From assembly GCA_003138515.1 (NCBI GenBank), contig PLGG01000032.1, forward strand, positions 62,001 to 126,000: a stretch of DNA of 64,000 nucleotides. The letters are read 5' to 3'. This DNA comes from Acidobacteriaceae bacterium. GTDB lineage: Bacteria > Acidobacteriota > Terriglobia > Terriglobales > Acidobacteriaceae. The translations under genes and the position numbers were made by a program. Of the stretch, positions 54,596 to 63,468 are shown piece by piece. Every line of letters starts with the position of its first letter. The stretch's first letter is position 1. The notes under the pieces are model-generated. The model was not told the origin of the DNA. It did no database searches and was given only the letters and a program-made list of their open reading frames with translations.

Positions 54596-56143
54596 ATGGT
54601 TGTACGGACCCGCAGGAGAACGACTCGATGGAACCTTCTGTTTCACTCCGTTTCTATCGGCTTTGGGATGGTGTCCGGAATACTGATGATGCCGCTGAAC
54701 ATACGCTTCATCCCGATAAACCTGTATGGAGCGTGGATGGCATCCGGAAATGTTCTAGTCTGGCTGACCGTCGTAGATCCAGGGCTCTCAACGGTTCTTC
54801 AGCAGCTCGTTGCTCATGCTTACGGTCGTGGGGATCGGGACAAAGTCTCCGCACTGATATGGAGCGGTATCGGCATCAGTGCCGTTCTGGTCACTATTCT
54901 GGGTATTGCAGGCGCATTTCTCATACCTGCACTCCCGATCATACTCAACCTGCCATCGTCAATCGATTGGCCGACTTTGCGGCTTGCATGTTCGATCGAA
55001 CTCGTAGCTAGCGTCCTTACCGTATTCGGTTTTGCCGTGACGGCATCCAACCAAGGGCTGCAATCGAGCCTCGGCATCGGGTCAGCCTATGTCGTTGCGA
55101 ACATCTTTGCCATTTCCTTTCAAGTCGGTCTGTTGTTCACCGGTCACGGCGTCATCTCAATCCCTTTGGCAAATCTCGTGCGAGGAGGTGGAATGCTTGC
55201 TGGCAGTCTTTTCTACCTCGGATACCGAATGAGGTCTGAAGAGTATCGGTTGCGTCCAGTCTTCTCTGAAGTGCGAAGTGTCCTCAAAGTACTCTCTTTC
55301 ACATTTTTCGGAAGAATCGCAAATGTGCTGTCGGCTAACCTGGACAACGTATTCGTCGCGCGGACCTTGGGGACAAGCATGGTGCCCGTGCTCCGGCTCA
55401 CGCGAGCCCCGATCGATTTGTGCGCCACCTTTGTTCAGCGCCCTGCCGTAGCAATGGCTCCGGCTGTCGCGCACATCGTGGGCGCTGGAGAGGTCGAGCA
55501 GAAGCGTGGAGTACTGCTTCGGTTCACCGCCCTGGCATCTTGGACTATATTCCTTACTTCTGCTGGATTTGCCTCGCTGAATCACGCATTCGTAAAGCTG
55601 TGGGTGGGTGAAAGGTTCTTCGCAGGCGCGACGGTGAATTCAGTCTTGGTTGCGAACTCTGTGATGCTGGCAATAGTCGGGACTATGAGCGTGCTGACGT
55701 TCGCCCTCGGCAACATCAAGAATTCCACGCTGATAAGCGGTTTCCAGAGCATCTTGACCGTTTTCCTTCTCTACGTTGGATCCCGCTATTACGGCTTGCT
55801 TGGAATTGTCGCTGCTCCACTCGCGGCGTCGGTGTTACTCGGCGGTTGGTATCAACCAATCTCATTTGCCCGCCGGGCAAAGTTAGACCGCCGCCAGGTA
55901 TCCGGGGCCATTCTTGAGTTCCTGAAGAGCGCGGCTGCGGGTGCGGTTGCAGTCGCCATTGGTTGCCTTTTTTCGCCGCAGACTTGGCTGGCCTTCGGCA
56001 TAGCGGTGGTCGCGGTCGTCGGGGCATTCGCAGGTGTTCTGGGAGCGATCTCTGCAACCTTCCGTAAAGAGATCAAGGCCGCAAGCTTGGCCGCTGGCAT
56101 CAGCGGGAGCAAGTACTTAGGATGGTACAACGGGTCGTCATAG
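54596..56143 (+). CDS. wzx: Wzx-like polysaccharide flippase
   Basis: 515 aa, starting immediately after the previous stop. Twelve to fourteen hydrophobic segments of the MATE/MVF type; PLNIRFIPINLYGAW and the region LDNVFVARTLGTSMV are typical of O-antigen translocases. It moves undecaprenyl-linked repeat units across the inner membrane. The N terminus is basic (VVRTRRRTTRWN). The symbol is by family. Confidence 0.85.
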   Translation: MVVRTRRRTTRWNLLFHSVSIGFGMVSGILMMPLNIRFIPINLYGAWMASGNVLVWLTVVDPGLSTVLQQLVAHAYGRGDRDKVSALIWSGIGISAVLVTILGIAGAFLIPALPIILNLPSSIDWPTLRLACSIELVASVLTVFGFAVTASNQGLQSSLGIGSAYVVANIFAISFQVGLLFTGHGVISIPLANLVRGGGMLAGSLFYLGYRMRSEEYRLRPVFSEVRSVLKVLSFTFFGRIANVLSANLDNVFVARTLGTSMVPVLRLTRAPIDLCATFVQRPAVAMAPAVAHIVGAGEVEQKRGVLLRFTALASWTIFLTSAGFASLNHAFVKLWVGERFFAGATVNSVLVANSVMLAIVGTMSVLTFALGNIKNSTLISGFQSILTVFLLYVGSRYYGLLGIVAAPLAASVLLGGWYQPISFARRAKLDRRQVSGAILEFLKSAAAGAVAVAIGCLFSPQTWLAFGIAVVAVVGAFAGVLGAISATFRKEIKAASLAAGISGSKYLGWYNGSS

Positions 56144-56262
56144 ACCGCATGCCAACCAACCCCTCGGCGGCGTGACATGGACTGTTCGGAGCCTTACTGC
56201 GTGGAGTCAATCGCACCTCATTGGAGAGGCTTTAATGTCATTCAAGAAGCGCGGCTCGTGAA

Positions 56263-57183
56263 ATGCGTATGTTCAGCACTCTGATGGGCGGCTTGGGCAA
56301 CCAGATGTTTGGATATGCAGCGAGCCTTTACTATGCCAGGCAATGGGGTGCGCCGCTGGAGCTGTTGTCGCTGCCGGAATCGAGATCATCCTCGTACGGT
56401 TATCCACGCCCATTTCAGCTCTCTTGCTTTCAGATTGGCGCCACGGTAAGGGTGGCAAGCCTGATCCATCGGCTCCACCAAACGAATGTCAAGCAAATCA
56501 AGCCGGTGGTCGCGAAATGCAACTCCTGCCTAGGAGTTTTCTGCCTTCCCGAGCCAAAGAAATATGCCTTCCACCCCACTCTCAAGCCGCCTGAAGGGAC
56601 AAGACGAGTCTATCTCCGAGGGTATTGGCAGGCCTATGGGTATGTTCATGCAATGGGGACGCAGCTTAGGAATGACTTTCGCTTTCGGACTGCGCCGATC
56701 GGGCAAAATCGCAACTTGCTAGACCGCATCCAGGCCACTGCAACAACAATCTCGATCCATGTCCGCAGGGGAGATTATCTTCACGTTGGGATGGCCCTGG
56801 CTGCTTCCTACTATAACAGTGCGATTACCCATATGTCTGAGCGCTTTCCCGACGCCACTTTCGTAGTTTTCAGTGATGACATTGAGTTCGCACGCGGAAC
56901 GCTTGCCAGCGGCCAAAAAGTCATCTACGCCGATAGCAACAGTGCGGAGACAGCCTACGAGGACCTGCGGCTCATGTCGGCATGCACTCACCATATCATC
57001 GCCAACAGCACCTTCTCCTGGTGGGGAGCGTGGCTCAATCCGGCAGCCTCGAAGGTTGTAGTCGCGCCACGGTACTGGGGCAACAGCTCGAATCAAGACT
57101 TCTCTGAGCTATTTCCGCCTCAGTGGACACTCCTGGACAATTACGACGATTTCGTGGATGGGCGGCGGAAGTCATGGCAATAA
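56263..57183 (+). CDS. Alpha-1,2-fucosyltransferase-like GT11
   Basis: 306 aa. The GT11 pattern is clear: GGLGNQMFGYA at 9-19, HVRRGDY at 166-172 binding GDP-fucose, then VFSDDIEFAR and NSTFSWWGAWL. Cytoplasmic enzyme that transfers fucose or a related GDP-sugar. The start of a GDP-mannose 4,6-dehydratase at the right end of the window would supply the donor. Gene end overlaps the next gene by ten bases. Confidence 0.93.
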   Translation: MRMFSTLMGGLGNQMFGYAASLYYARQWGAPLELLSLPESRSSSYGYPRPFQLSCFQIGATVRVASLIHRLHQTNVKQIKPVVAKCNSCLGVFCLPEPKKYAFHPTLKPPEGTRRVYLRGYWQAYGYVHAMGTQLRNDFRFRTAPIGQNRNLLDRIQATATTISIHVRRGDYLHVGMALAASYYNSAITHMSERFPDATFVVFSDDIEFARGTLASGQKVIYADSNSAETAYEDLRLMSACTHHIIANSTFSWWGAWLNPAASKVVVAPRYWGNSSNQDFSELFPPQWTLLDNYDDFVDGRRKSWQ

Positions 57184-57980
57184 AGCCGCTTGTGCGTCGG
57201 CCTAGACCTCCAATATTGAGACTGGTTAAGAGGCTAGTTAGTATGTCGGGATGGAATGTGTCCTTGCTTAGAGACAATATTGTGGGTGTTCCCGGTTTCT
57301 TACGAGATCTCGCGGGGTATCAAAAAGCAAATTCACGGGCAGGCTTCATAATCAAACTAAGGTATTTATTCCCAATTCTTGCTGAGCGGCGAGCATCTGC
57401 GGGGACTATTGGCGGTGATTACTTCCATCAAGACCTGTGGGCTGCAAGAAAGATATTTCGGCGTAGCCCAACAAAGCACATTGACATAGGTTCCAGGATC
57501 GATGGTTTTGTGGCACATGTATTGTCATTTATGGATATTACAGTAATTGATATTCGGCCATTGGAAAGCAATCTGAAAGGGCTCACGTTCATTCAAGATG
57601 ATGCTACGACATTGGCTCGTATACCAAGTGACAGCATAGACTCGCTTTCAAGTCTTCATGTAGCTGAGCACTTCGGCTTAGGACGGTATGGTGATCCCAT
57701 TGATCCAGAGGCTTGTTTTACCTTTATGCAGTCGTTGCAGAGGGTCCTGTCTCCGGGGGGGATACTATATTTCTCAGTTCCAATTGGAAGAGAGAGGGTC
57801 GAGTTTAACGCCCATAGAGTGTTCTCCACAGCGACCATCCAGAGTACGTTTTCCCCCTTGCAGATGATATCTTTTGCATTTGTTGGTGAGGATGGATGCC
57901 TTTACGAGAACGCCGATCCATCCAACGTTCCAGATAGCATGTATTCGTGTGGCTTATTTGAGTTTACAAAGCCTTTATGA
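57174..57980 (+). CDS. DUF268-family protein (methyltransferase-like)
   Basis: 268 aa from ATG 57174. The DUF268 core is recognised in HIDIGSRIDGFVAHVLSF, DDATTLARIPSDSIDSLSSL, HVAEHFGLGRYGDPIDPEAC and LYFSVPIGRERVEFNAHRVF. This resembles a SAM-methyltransferase fold, but no activity is established for the family. Visibly AT-richer than its neighbours, which suggests recent transfer. It is often found in polysaccharide loci. Confidence 0.85.
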   Translation: MAIKPLVRRPRPPILRLVKRLVSMSGWNVSLLRDNIVGVPGFLRDLAGYQKANSRAGFIIKLRYLFPILAERRASAGTIGGDYFHQDLWAARKIFRRSPTKHIDIGSRIDGFVAHVLSFMDITVIDIRPLESNLKGLTFIQDDATTLARIPSDSIDSLSSLHVAEHFGLGRYGDPIDPEACFTFMQSLQRVLSPGGILYFSVPIGRERVEFNAHRVFSTATIQSTFSPLQMISFAFVGEDGCLYENADPSNVPDSMYSCGLFEFTKPL

Positions 57981-58314
57981 GTGCGCTGTTTGTTGAGACC
58001 TCCATAGCTAGAGAGTGGCCATTAATCTGCACTAATCAGGACGGCTTGGCGAGTATCGTCTAATGTAGCGACGAGAAAAGTAGTGACGAAGAGTCGTCTT
58101 GATGGTGTCGCGAGATATTTGAGAGTAGTTGAGTGTCCAAGTGCAACCCGTTATGGTCTGGTGCTCTTGCGTGGCATTGCGGTTCTGATCCCGAGATACA
58201 TGTAGCCGAGTAATCGGCTACGGCAGCTTCGGGTCAAACGACGTCAAGCTCTTCAGAAGGTAACGTAGAACGCACATGCAAGTGTTTTTTGCAGAACCTA
58301 TTGGTTAGCTCACT
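57981..58314. other. Gene-poor gap with hairpin and possible gene scrap
   Basis: A perfect 8-bp hairpin GTAGCCGA-GTAA-TCGGCTAC lies at 58202-58221. A 40-codon GTG frame (58083-58205; MTKSRLDGVARYLRVVECPS...) could be the remnant of an acyltransferase-like gene but matches nothing firmly. Confidence 0.4.
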
Positions 58315-58746
58315 GTGAGACTTTTGGTGTTGTACCAAGCCCGCGATGCCGCCGCCGACCAGCCAGGCTACTACGAAGGATTTGAACGGTTGGTTGCAGA
58401 AGGCGTTCTTAGCGCTCATACCGCGATTCCTGTTTATGCAGTAGCGGAAGCGGAAGGATGGAATGGTCTCTGGGCGGAGGCAGAGCGAATCGCCAGGAGC
58501 ATCCAGGCGGATGCTGTCTTTTTGCAATTCTTTCATGGAGCAATGCCGGATCCAACCGAAGGTATTCTGCGTTTAAAGAACATTACAAGCGGACCCACTC
58601 TCTTCACGAGCCTTGGAGACCCCTACGGCCGCTGGACTAAGCGGGTTCCGCAAAGCTTTCAAGTTGCCAGCGCGCTTGCGGATGTCAGCTTTTTCACGAG
58701 CATGGGTCGGATTCGCTGTTGCAATTCAATAGGGACGAATCGATAA
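58315..58746 (+). pseudogene. Truncated glycosyltransferase N-terminal domain
   Basis: 143 aa from GTG 58315. MRLLVLYQARDAAADQPGYY, AVFLQFFHGAMPDPTEGI and LFTSLGDPYGRWT look like the N-terminal Rossmann half of a GT-B glycosyltransferase. The donor-binding half is missing; the frame ends in a short unrelated tail after SFFTSMG. The stop overlaps the next start as TAATG. Truncation is judged from length; it could conceivably be a stand-alone domain. Confidence 0.6.
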
Positions 58747-59852
58747 TGAACCACTTTTGCGCGAAGATTCGCTACAAATTGGGAGTGTGGGCATATCGGA
58801 TCATTCTCGGTAAAACGGTCGGGGGGCTACCACGCTCATCTGTGAGGAGCATTGACGAGGTTGCATATTTAGATTGGGTGCGATGTCGTCTTAAAGGCGA
58901 CGTGCTCATCTACGGACCTTCCATTCAGGAATACCATCTGCCCAAAACGTATCCCGGCTGGTTCCGCAAATCCAAGGCATTTGAAGGCAAAAAGATATTT
59001 CATCTAGCCAATGTCGTCGCGGGCCCGCATACGGGATTGGTCTGGGTTCCGGGGGAGGGGATACTTGAAGAAAGTGTGGGCTCTCTTAAGCGCATGATGG
59101 GGTGGGGAAGCGTTCTATGGGAAAGCTTAGTGCCTCCCAGGCCCTTCCAAACCAAGCATCCGATCCTCCCTTGCACTCCGACGGGTTATTTTCACTGGAT
59201 GTTCGAGGTGTTGCCAAATACAATACAGGCGCTCGACTATTTCCCCGACGCCCTTCTTTTGCTTCCACATGACAGGCCGAGGTATATCGACCAGAGCCTT
59301 CATGCGAGTTTGCCGGAAGAACGAGTCCGCATACTTGAGTCGAATCATCCTCTTGCGGTTGAACGCCTCGTGCTTCCACAGGTCCAGGTGTATTCCGGAT
59401 TCGTCGACCGGCGCGACATCGAGTTATTGAGAGAGCGAGTTCTGGGAAAAGTCGAGGATTCTTGCCGCGGGGAAAGGATTTACGTCTCCCGCAAGGGAGC
59501 CCGGGCGAGACCGCTGGGCGGAACCGAAGAGGCCGAGGAATACATGCGCAGTAAAGGCTTCCAGGTATTGTGTCTAGAAGACCTTGACTTCCTGGACCAG
59601 GTGCGCGTATTTAGCGCGGCTGAGACCATATTCGCCCCGCACGGAGCCGGGCTTAGCAATATCGTATGGTGCGCCGAGGGAACAACCGTCCTGGAGATAT
59701 TCCCCCGGAAATATATTAACGATTGCTACGCCCGCTTGGCAGTCACTCTAAAACTACGGTACTCGTATCTTGTGGCGGATGCGGATGGCACGGAATGGGG
59801 TAGGATGCCCATTAGCGAGCTTAAGAGCTTTGTAGGAAGTCTGCCGTCATGA
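58746..59852 (+). CDS. GT61-family glycosyltransferase (DUF563)
   Basis: 368 aa from ATG 58746, overlapping the previous stop. GT61 motifs: TGYFHWMFEVLPN, ERIYVSRKGARARPLGG and the sugar-nucleotide region FAPHGAGLSNIVWC, with VLEIFPRKYINDCY following. Cytoplasmic enzyme; bacterial GT61 proteins act in capsule and O-antigen synthesis, donors vary. The longer frame from 58719 is not favoured. Confidence 0.88.
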   Translation: MNHFCAKIRYKLGVWAYRIILGKTVGGLPRSSVRSIDEVAYLDWVRCRLKGDVLIYGPSIQEYHLPKTYPGWFRKSKAFEGKKIFHLANVVAGPHTGLVWVPGEGILEESVGSLKRMMGWGSVLWESLVPPRPFQTKHPILPCTPTGYFHWMFEVLPNTIQALDYFPDALLLLPHDRPRYIDQSLHASLPEERVRILESNHPLAVERLVLPQVQVYSGFVDRRDIELLRERVLGKVEDSCRGERIYVSRKGARARPLGGTEEAEEYMRSKGFQVLCLEDLDFLDQVRVFSAAETIFAPHGAGLSNIVWCAEGTTVLEIFPRKYINDCYARLAVTLKLRYSYLVADADGTEWGRMPISELKSFVGSLPS

Positions 59853-60451
59853 CTAAGCGCTCTTGAATCAGTATATCTAGACCGAGAAGGTGTACGCTGT
59901 GACTCGTATTGCAGTTGACGTCTCTCATCGAAAGGCCGACTTCGCTGTGGGGCGACGGGACGGCCGCAATTAGGTTTTAGGGAAGATCATGCTTAAAGAG
60001 CTGGCCAGAAGCCTTCGGGAGGCCCACATTTCAGGCCGCAGAGCTGCTCAACCCCAGCTCCGTTTTCTATCTAGCTCGCGCGCGGCTGGGCCTGCACCCG
60101 ATGCGATTCTCGGGTGGGAGGGATGAGAGGGCTCCGCCAGTTTTCCCCGATGCGGTCTGTGAGGTACCGGTTTCACCGGCCTCTGGTCCGGCTTCGCTTG
60201 TTTTGTTCCCCAGGTAGGCTCGGCAGGTCGGTATGCGCTTATGGGATGCCGGTAATCTCAATATGCCCCCTCAGTGGATCTCTAGTTAGTGTGCTGTTAA
60301 TCTGCACCGGCCATAACGGTTTAGAGAGTGCCGCGTGGTGTGGCGAAGAGGATACCGGCGGCGAGTTGTCATTTAACGGCTTCTTGAGACATCTGAGATG
60401 CACATATGCTCATATATCGGGCACGATTTGCAGTCGAAGTAATAGAATTGC
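59853..60451. other. Gene-poor region with possible degraded coding sequence
   Basis: About 600 bases without a credible gene. A 45-codon frame from ATG 59990 (LKELARSLREAHISGRRAAQ) and another frame, FQAAELLNPSSVFYLARARL, then GLHPMRFSGGRDERAP, overlap and read like one protein broken by a frameshift. Identity unknown. A 125-codon frame from 60114 appears spurious. Confidence 0.35.
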
Positions 60452-61207
60452 TTGGCGAAGAGGGTGGAAGTGGCCTTGTATGAGGTCGTAAGGAATCGTA
60501 TTCGCGCAATACTGCGAGTGGCCGGCTACGATTTCGTGCGTTCCAGCAGGATGACGACAGCGGCTTCCCGTCGTGCGCGGATGATTCGCTACCACGCTAT
60601 TCAGACGGTCGTCGACGTTGGCGCCAACATCGGAGAGTACGGCGCCGAGCTCCGCGAGTGGGGCTTTCAGGGCAGAATTCTGTCAATCGAGCCGACGAGC
60701 GCTGCATTCGGGGCGCTCTCTGAGAGGGCAAGTGGCGATGCCCGCTGGACAGTTCTGAGATTTGCAGCCGGTGCAGAAAATGGAGTTGCAAAGATCAACG
60801 TTGCCTCCAACGCTGGCGCTTCGAGCTCATTGATTCCGATGCTCGATTCGCACAGGAAGAGCGCTCCGGAGGTAAAATTCGTGGCTAGCGAACAGGTTGA
60901 GATAAGGACTCTGGACACCGCGCTCGCTGATCTGATCGTGCCCGGCGAGTCACTCATGCTCAAGATCGATACTCAAGGCTTTGAGCAAATGGTGCTCCGT
61001 GGGGCGACAGCAACTCTGACGCAAGTTCGGTTGATCGAATGTGAACTTTCGTTTGTTCCGCTATATGAAGGACAATTGATCTTTCACCGAATGCTCGAAT
61101 TGTTGGATTCTCTTGGCTTTTACGTAGTTCAATTTGCGCCCGGCTTTCCGGACCCCGAGTCGGGACATTGTCTTCAGGTCGACGGTATATTTGCGCGGAA
61201 GCAATAG
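60452..61207 (+). CDS. FkbM-family SAM-dependent methyltransferase
   Basis: 251 aa, start at TTG 60452 (uncertain; in-frame GTG codons follow). The SAM site VVDVGANIGEYGAELREWG is near residue 55, and LKIDTQGFEQMVLRGA matches the FkbM core. These O-methyltransferases are common in polysaccharide loci and methylate sugar hydroxyls. It is not coupled to its neighbours. Confidence 0.88.
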   Translation: MAKRVEVALYEVVRNRIRAILRVAGYDFVRSSRMTTAASRRARMIRYHAIQTVVDVGANIGEYGAELREWGFQGRILSIEPTSAAFGALSERASGDARWTVLRFAAGAENGVAKINVASNAGASSSLIPMLDSHRKSAPEVKFVASEQVEIRTLDTALADLIVPGESLMLKIDTQGFEQMVLRGATATLTQVRLIECELSFVPLYEGQLIFHRMLELLDSLGFYVVQFAPGFPDPESGHCLQVDGIFARKQ

Positions 61208-61222
61208 AGCGGCGTTACCGCA

Positions 61223-61408
61223 GTGGTCATTGGATGCCGGGTGTTTATTGGAACTAATTTCATTGTGCTCAAAGGTGTGACAATCGGCGACAACACCGTG
61301 ATCGACGCTGGAAGTGTGGTAACAAAAAGTATTCCATGTAATGTTGTCGCCGCTGGTAATCCGTGCCGGCCGCTCAGAAGTCTAACTGCGGAGGAGTTGA
61401 AGGGGTGA
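61223..61408 (+). pseudogene. C-terminal fragment of a left-handed beta-helix acetyltransferase
   Basis: 61 codons from GTG 61223. FIGTNFIVLKGVTIGDNTVI and DAGSVVTKSIPCNVVAAGNP are hexapeptide-repeat turns and the last helix of WbbJ/serine acetyltransferase-like proteins, normally about 180-220 aa. The catalytic N-terminal coils are missing. Its stop overlaps the next start as GTGA, showing that the coupling survived the deletion. Confidence 0.7.
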
Positions 61409-62263
61409 AAATAGGCGTTGCGGGACCAATCGATATGAGCCTGCTGCGTGACCTCTTCTCGTCATGCTCAACAATCCCGAATACATACAGCTTCGCGTTT
61501 ACAGCAAATCTGGCCCGGGCATTTTACAATCGGGGGCACGAAATTGCGTTGTTCACCCTATCGCGCGAGGTTGCAAGCACTCGCTGCATCAGCGGGGATC
61601 GGATAACCGCCTATATCTGTCCCGAGCGCCGCCCTCGGTGCCAGATGCTGGACTTCTTCCGACAGGAACGTCATGGCCTGCGGGATGCAATGCGGATCAG
61701 GCTGCGATGTGATCCACGCACTCTGGACGTACGAGTTTGGATCCGCCGCTGTCGAGAGTGGTCTTCCTCACGTCGTAACTGCCCAGGACGTTCCCACTGT
61801 GGTCTTACGGTTTGCCCGACATCCGTATTGGATAGAGAAACGGCTGCTTGCTTGTCTCGTTTTACGGAAGGCACGATGTGTTACGGCTGTATCCCCCTAT
61901 ACCGCTGCCGCCCTGCGATCTTTTGTAAGGCCTCCGAGGGGGATTGTCGTAATCCCGAACGGCGTGACGCAGGACACATTTGACCTATTCAAAGGAGGGA
62001 TCGCTACGGCGCTCGTGAATGCCGCACGTGCATCAACACTCCTTCGTTGCCTGAAACATATCTCAGTGCTGCAGGTGGTCAATGTAGAGACGGGTCAGAC
62101 CCTCAGGCTCGACGACTTTGAATCAGTCAATAGTAAAGAATGGCTGCAGATCATGGTGAGGCAACTCCGGATAGTCCCGTTCGTCAGGTCAGCTCAGTTT
62201 CAAGTATTTCTGCTTGCAAACGCGACCAACAGCAGCTTCCCATTCCGTTTTGATGCCAGCTAG
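61405..62263 (+). pseudogene. Frameshifted, truncated GT-B glycosyltransferase
   Basis: Starts GTG 61405 after GGAGG (KIGVAGPIDMSLLRDLFSS). The reading must shift by one base near 61694-61708 to go from HGLRDAMRI to GCDVIHALWTYEFGSAAVES. It then follows the GT4 core GLPHVVTAQDVPTVV, CVTAVSPYTAAAL and VIPNGVTQDTFDLF up to about 61990. The donor-binding half, with the EX7E motif, is absent; the frame runs on through unrelated sequence to 62263. Non-functional as written unless the shift is a sequencing error. Confidence 0.75.
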
Positions 62264-62364
62264 AAACCATCTGAGACCTCGACTGCATTGGGTAAGCGCC
62301 CAGACGTAGAAGTCCCTCTTCACCCAACTTATGAACAAATGAATGGGTAACGCGAATAGGTGAT

Positions 62365-63468
62365 ATGCGAGTTTTCTATGACCACCAAATATTTGCTTTC
62401 CAAAAGCTCGGTGGTGTCTCGCGCTACTTTGTGGAACTAGCATCGCGAATTCACCAGTGCCCTGGAGCTAGAGTACATATTGTTGCACCGCTCTACATGA
62501 GCAAGTTCTTAGCCTCACAATCAGGTGCAATTCCAGTACTTGGTTTTCCCTTCACATCTGACATAAAGGGGGCGGCCAGAGCCATAGAGAAGCTTGACTC
62601 CTACATCTTCCGTGTGCTCTCTGAGGTATACAGGCCGGATATTGTACATGAAACGTACTACTCGCGGAGCAGAACCTCTGGCACCTCTGCCAAGATAGTA
62701 ATTACGGTATATGACATGATCGAGGAATTGTTCCCCGAGTACTTTCCTAGGAGCAAGAAGACCATTGATATCAGGAAGAGCGCTTTTTCCCGGGCTGACC
62801 ACTTGATCTGCATATCTGAAAATACGCGTGCCGATTTAATCAGGCTATATGGAGTCGACGCGGACAAAGTCAGCGTCGTTCATCTTGGATCCTCACTAAT
62901 TGCCCCAATACATTCGGTGGTCGCCGTGAAAGAGCCTTTCTTCCTCTACGTTGGGGGCCGTTCCGGCTATAAGAATTTTCTCGCCCTGCTTGATGCATTC
63001 GCTGAATCTCTGTTATTCAAGTCGCATAAGTTAGTGTGCTTCGGGGGCGGCAGGCTAACAGCACTTGAGCAGGAGCGAATGAAACAGCTGAGAATTCCCA
63101 GTGACCGGATTGTACATGTAGGTGGAGATGACGAGCTATTATCTCGTTACTATGCATCAGCGGAAGCGTTCGTCTACCCGTCCCTGTATGAGGGGTTCGG
63201 TATCCCCTTGCTTGAGGCGATGGGGTGCGGTTGCCCGCTTATATGTAGTAGCTCAGGCTCGATGCCGGAAGTTGCTGGCGATGCGGCAGTATATTTTGAC
63301 GCAAGGGAGGTTCAAGGTATCTCACATGCGATGCTGAAAGTGGTGCATTCGTCGAATGAGAGACGCCAAATGATCACAAGAGGCAAGCTTCGTGTTAAGC
63401 AGTTTTCGTGGGATATATGTGCGCAGCAGACATTCGCTATTTACACGAAGATTCTAAATAGGCAATGA
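62365..63468 (+). CDS. GT4-family glycosyltransferase
   Basis: 367 aa, ATG 62365. Complete GT-B protein: acceptor half with KLGGVSRYFVELA and DMIEELFPEYF; donor half with FLYVGGRSGYKNF, then EGFGIPLLE with Glu276 and Glu284 as the EX7E motif. Cytoplasmic retaining transferase that adds a sugar to the lipid-linked glycan, donor likely a GDP- or UDP-sugar. It shares ATGA with the following gmd start. It may replace the function of the degenerate gene before it. Confidence 0.92.
   Translation: MRVFYDHQIFAFQKLGGVSRYFVELASRIHQCPGARVHIVAPLYMSKFLASQSGAIPVLGFPFTSDIKGAARAIEKLDSYIFRVLSEVYRPDIVHETYYSRSRTSGTSAKIVITVYDMIEELFPEYFPRSKKTIDIRKSAFSRADHLICISENTRADLIRLYGVDADKVSVVHLGSSLIAPIHSVVAVKEPFFLYVGGRSGYKNFLALLDAFAESLLFKSHKLVCFGGGRLTALEQERMKQLRIPSDRIVHVGGDDELLSRYYASAEAFVYPSLYEGFGIPLLEAMGCGCPLICSSSGSMPEVAGDAAVYFDAREVQGISHAMLKVVHSSNERRQMITRGKLRVKQFSWDICAQQTFAIYTKILNRQ

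Noticed and set aside
60114-60491. 125-codon frame before the FkbM gene
   Set aside because: Arg/Ser/Cys-rich random composition, no ribosome site and overlap with the FkbM start.
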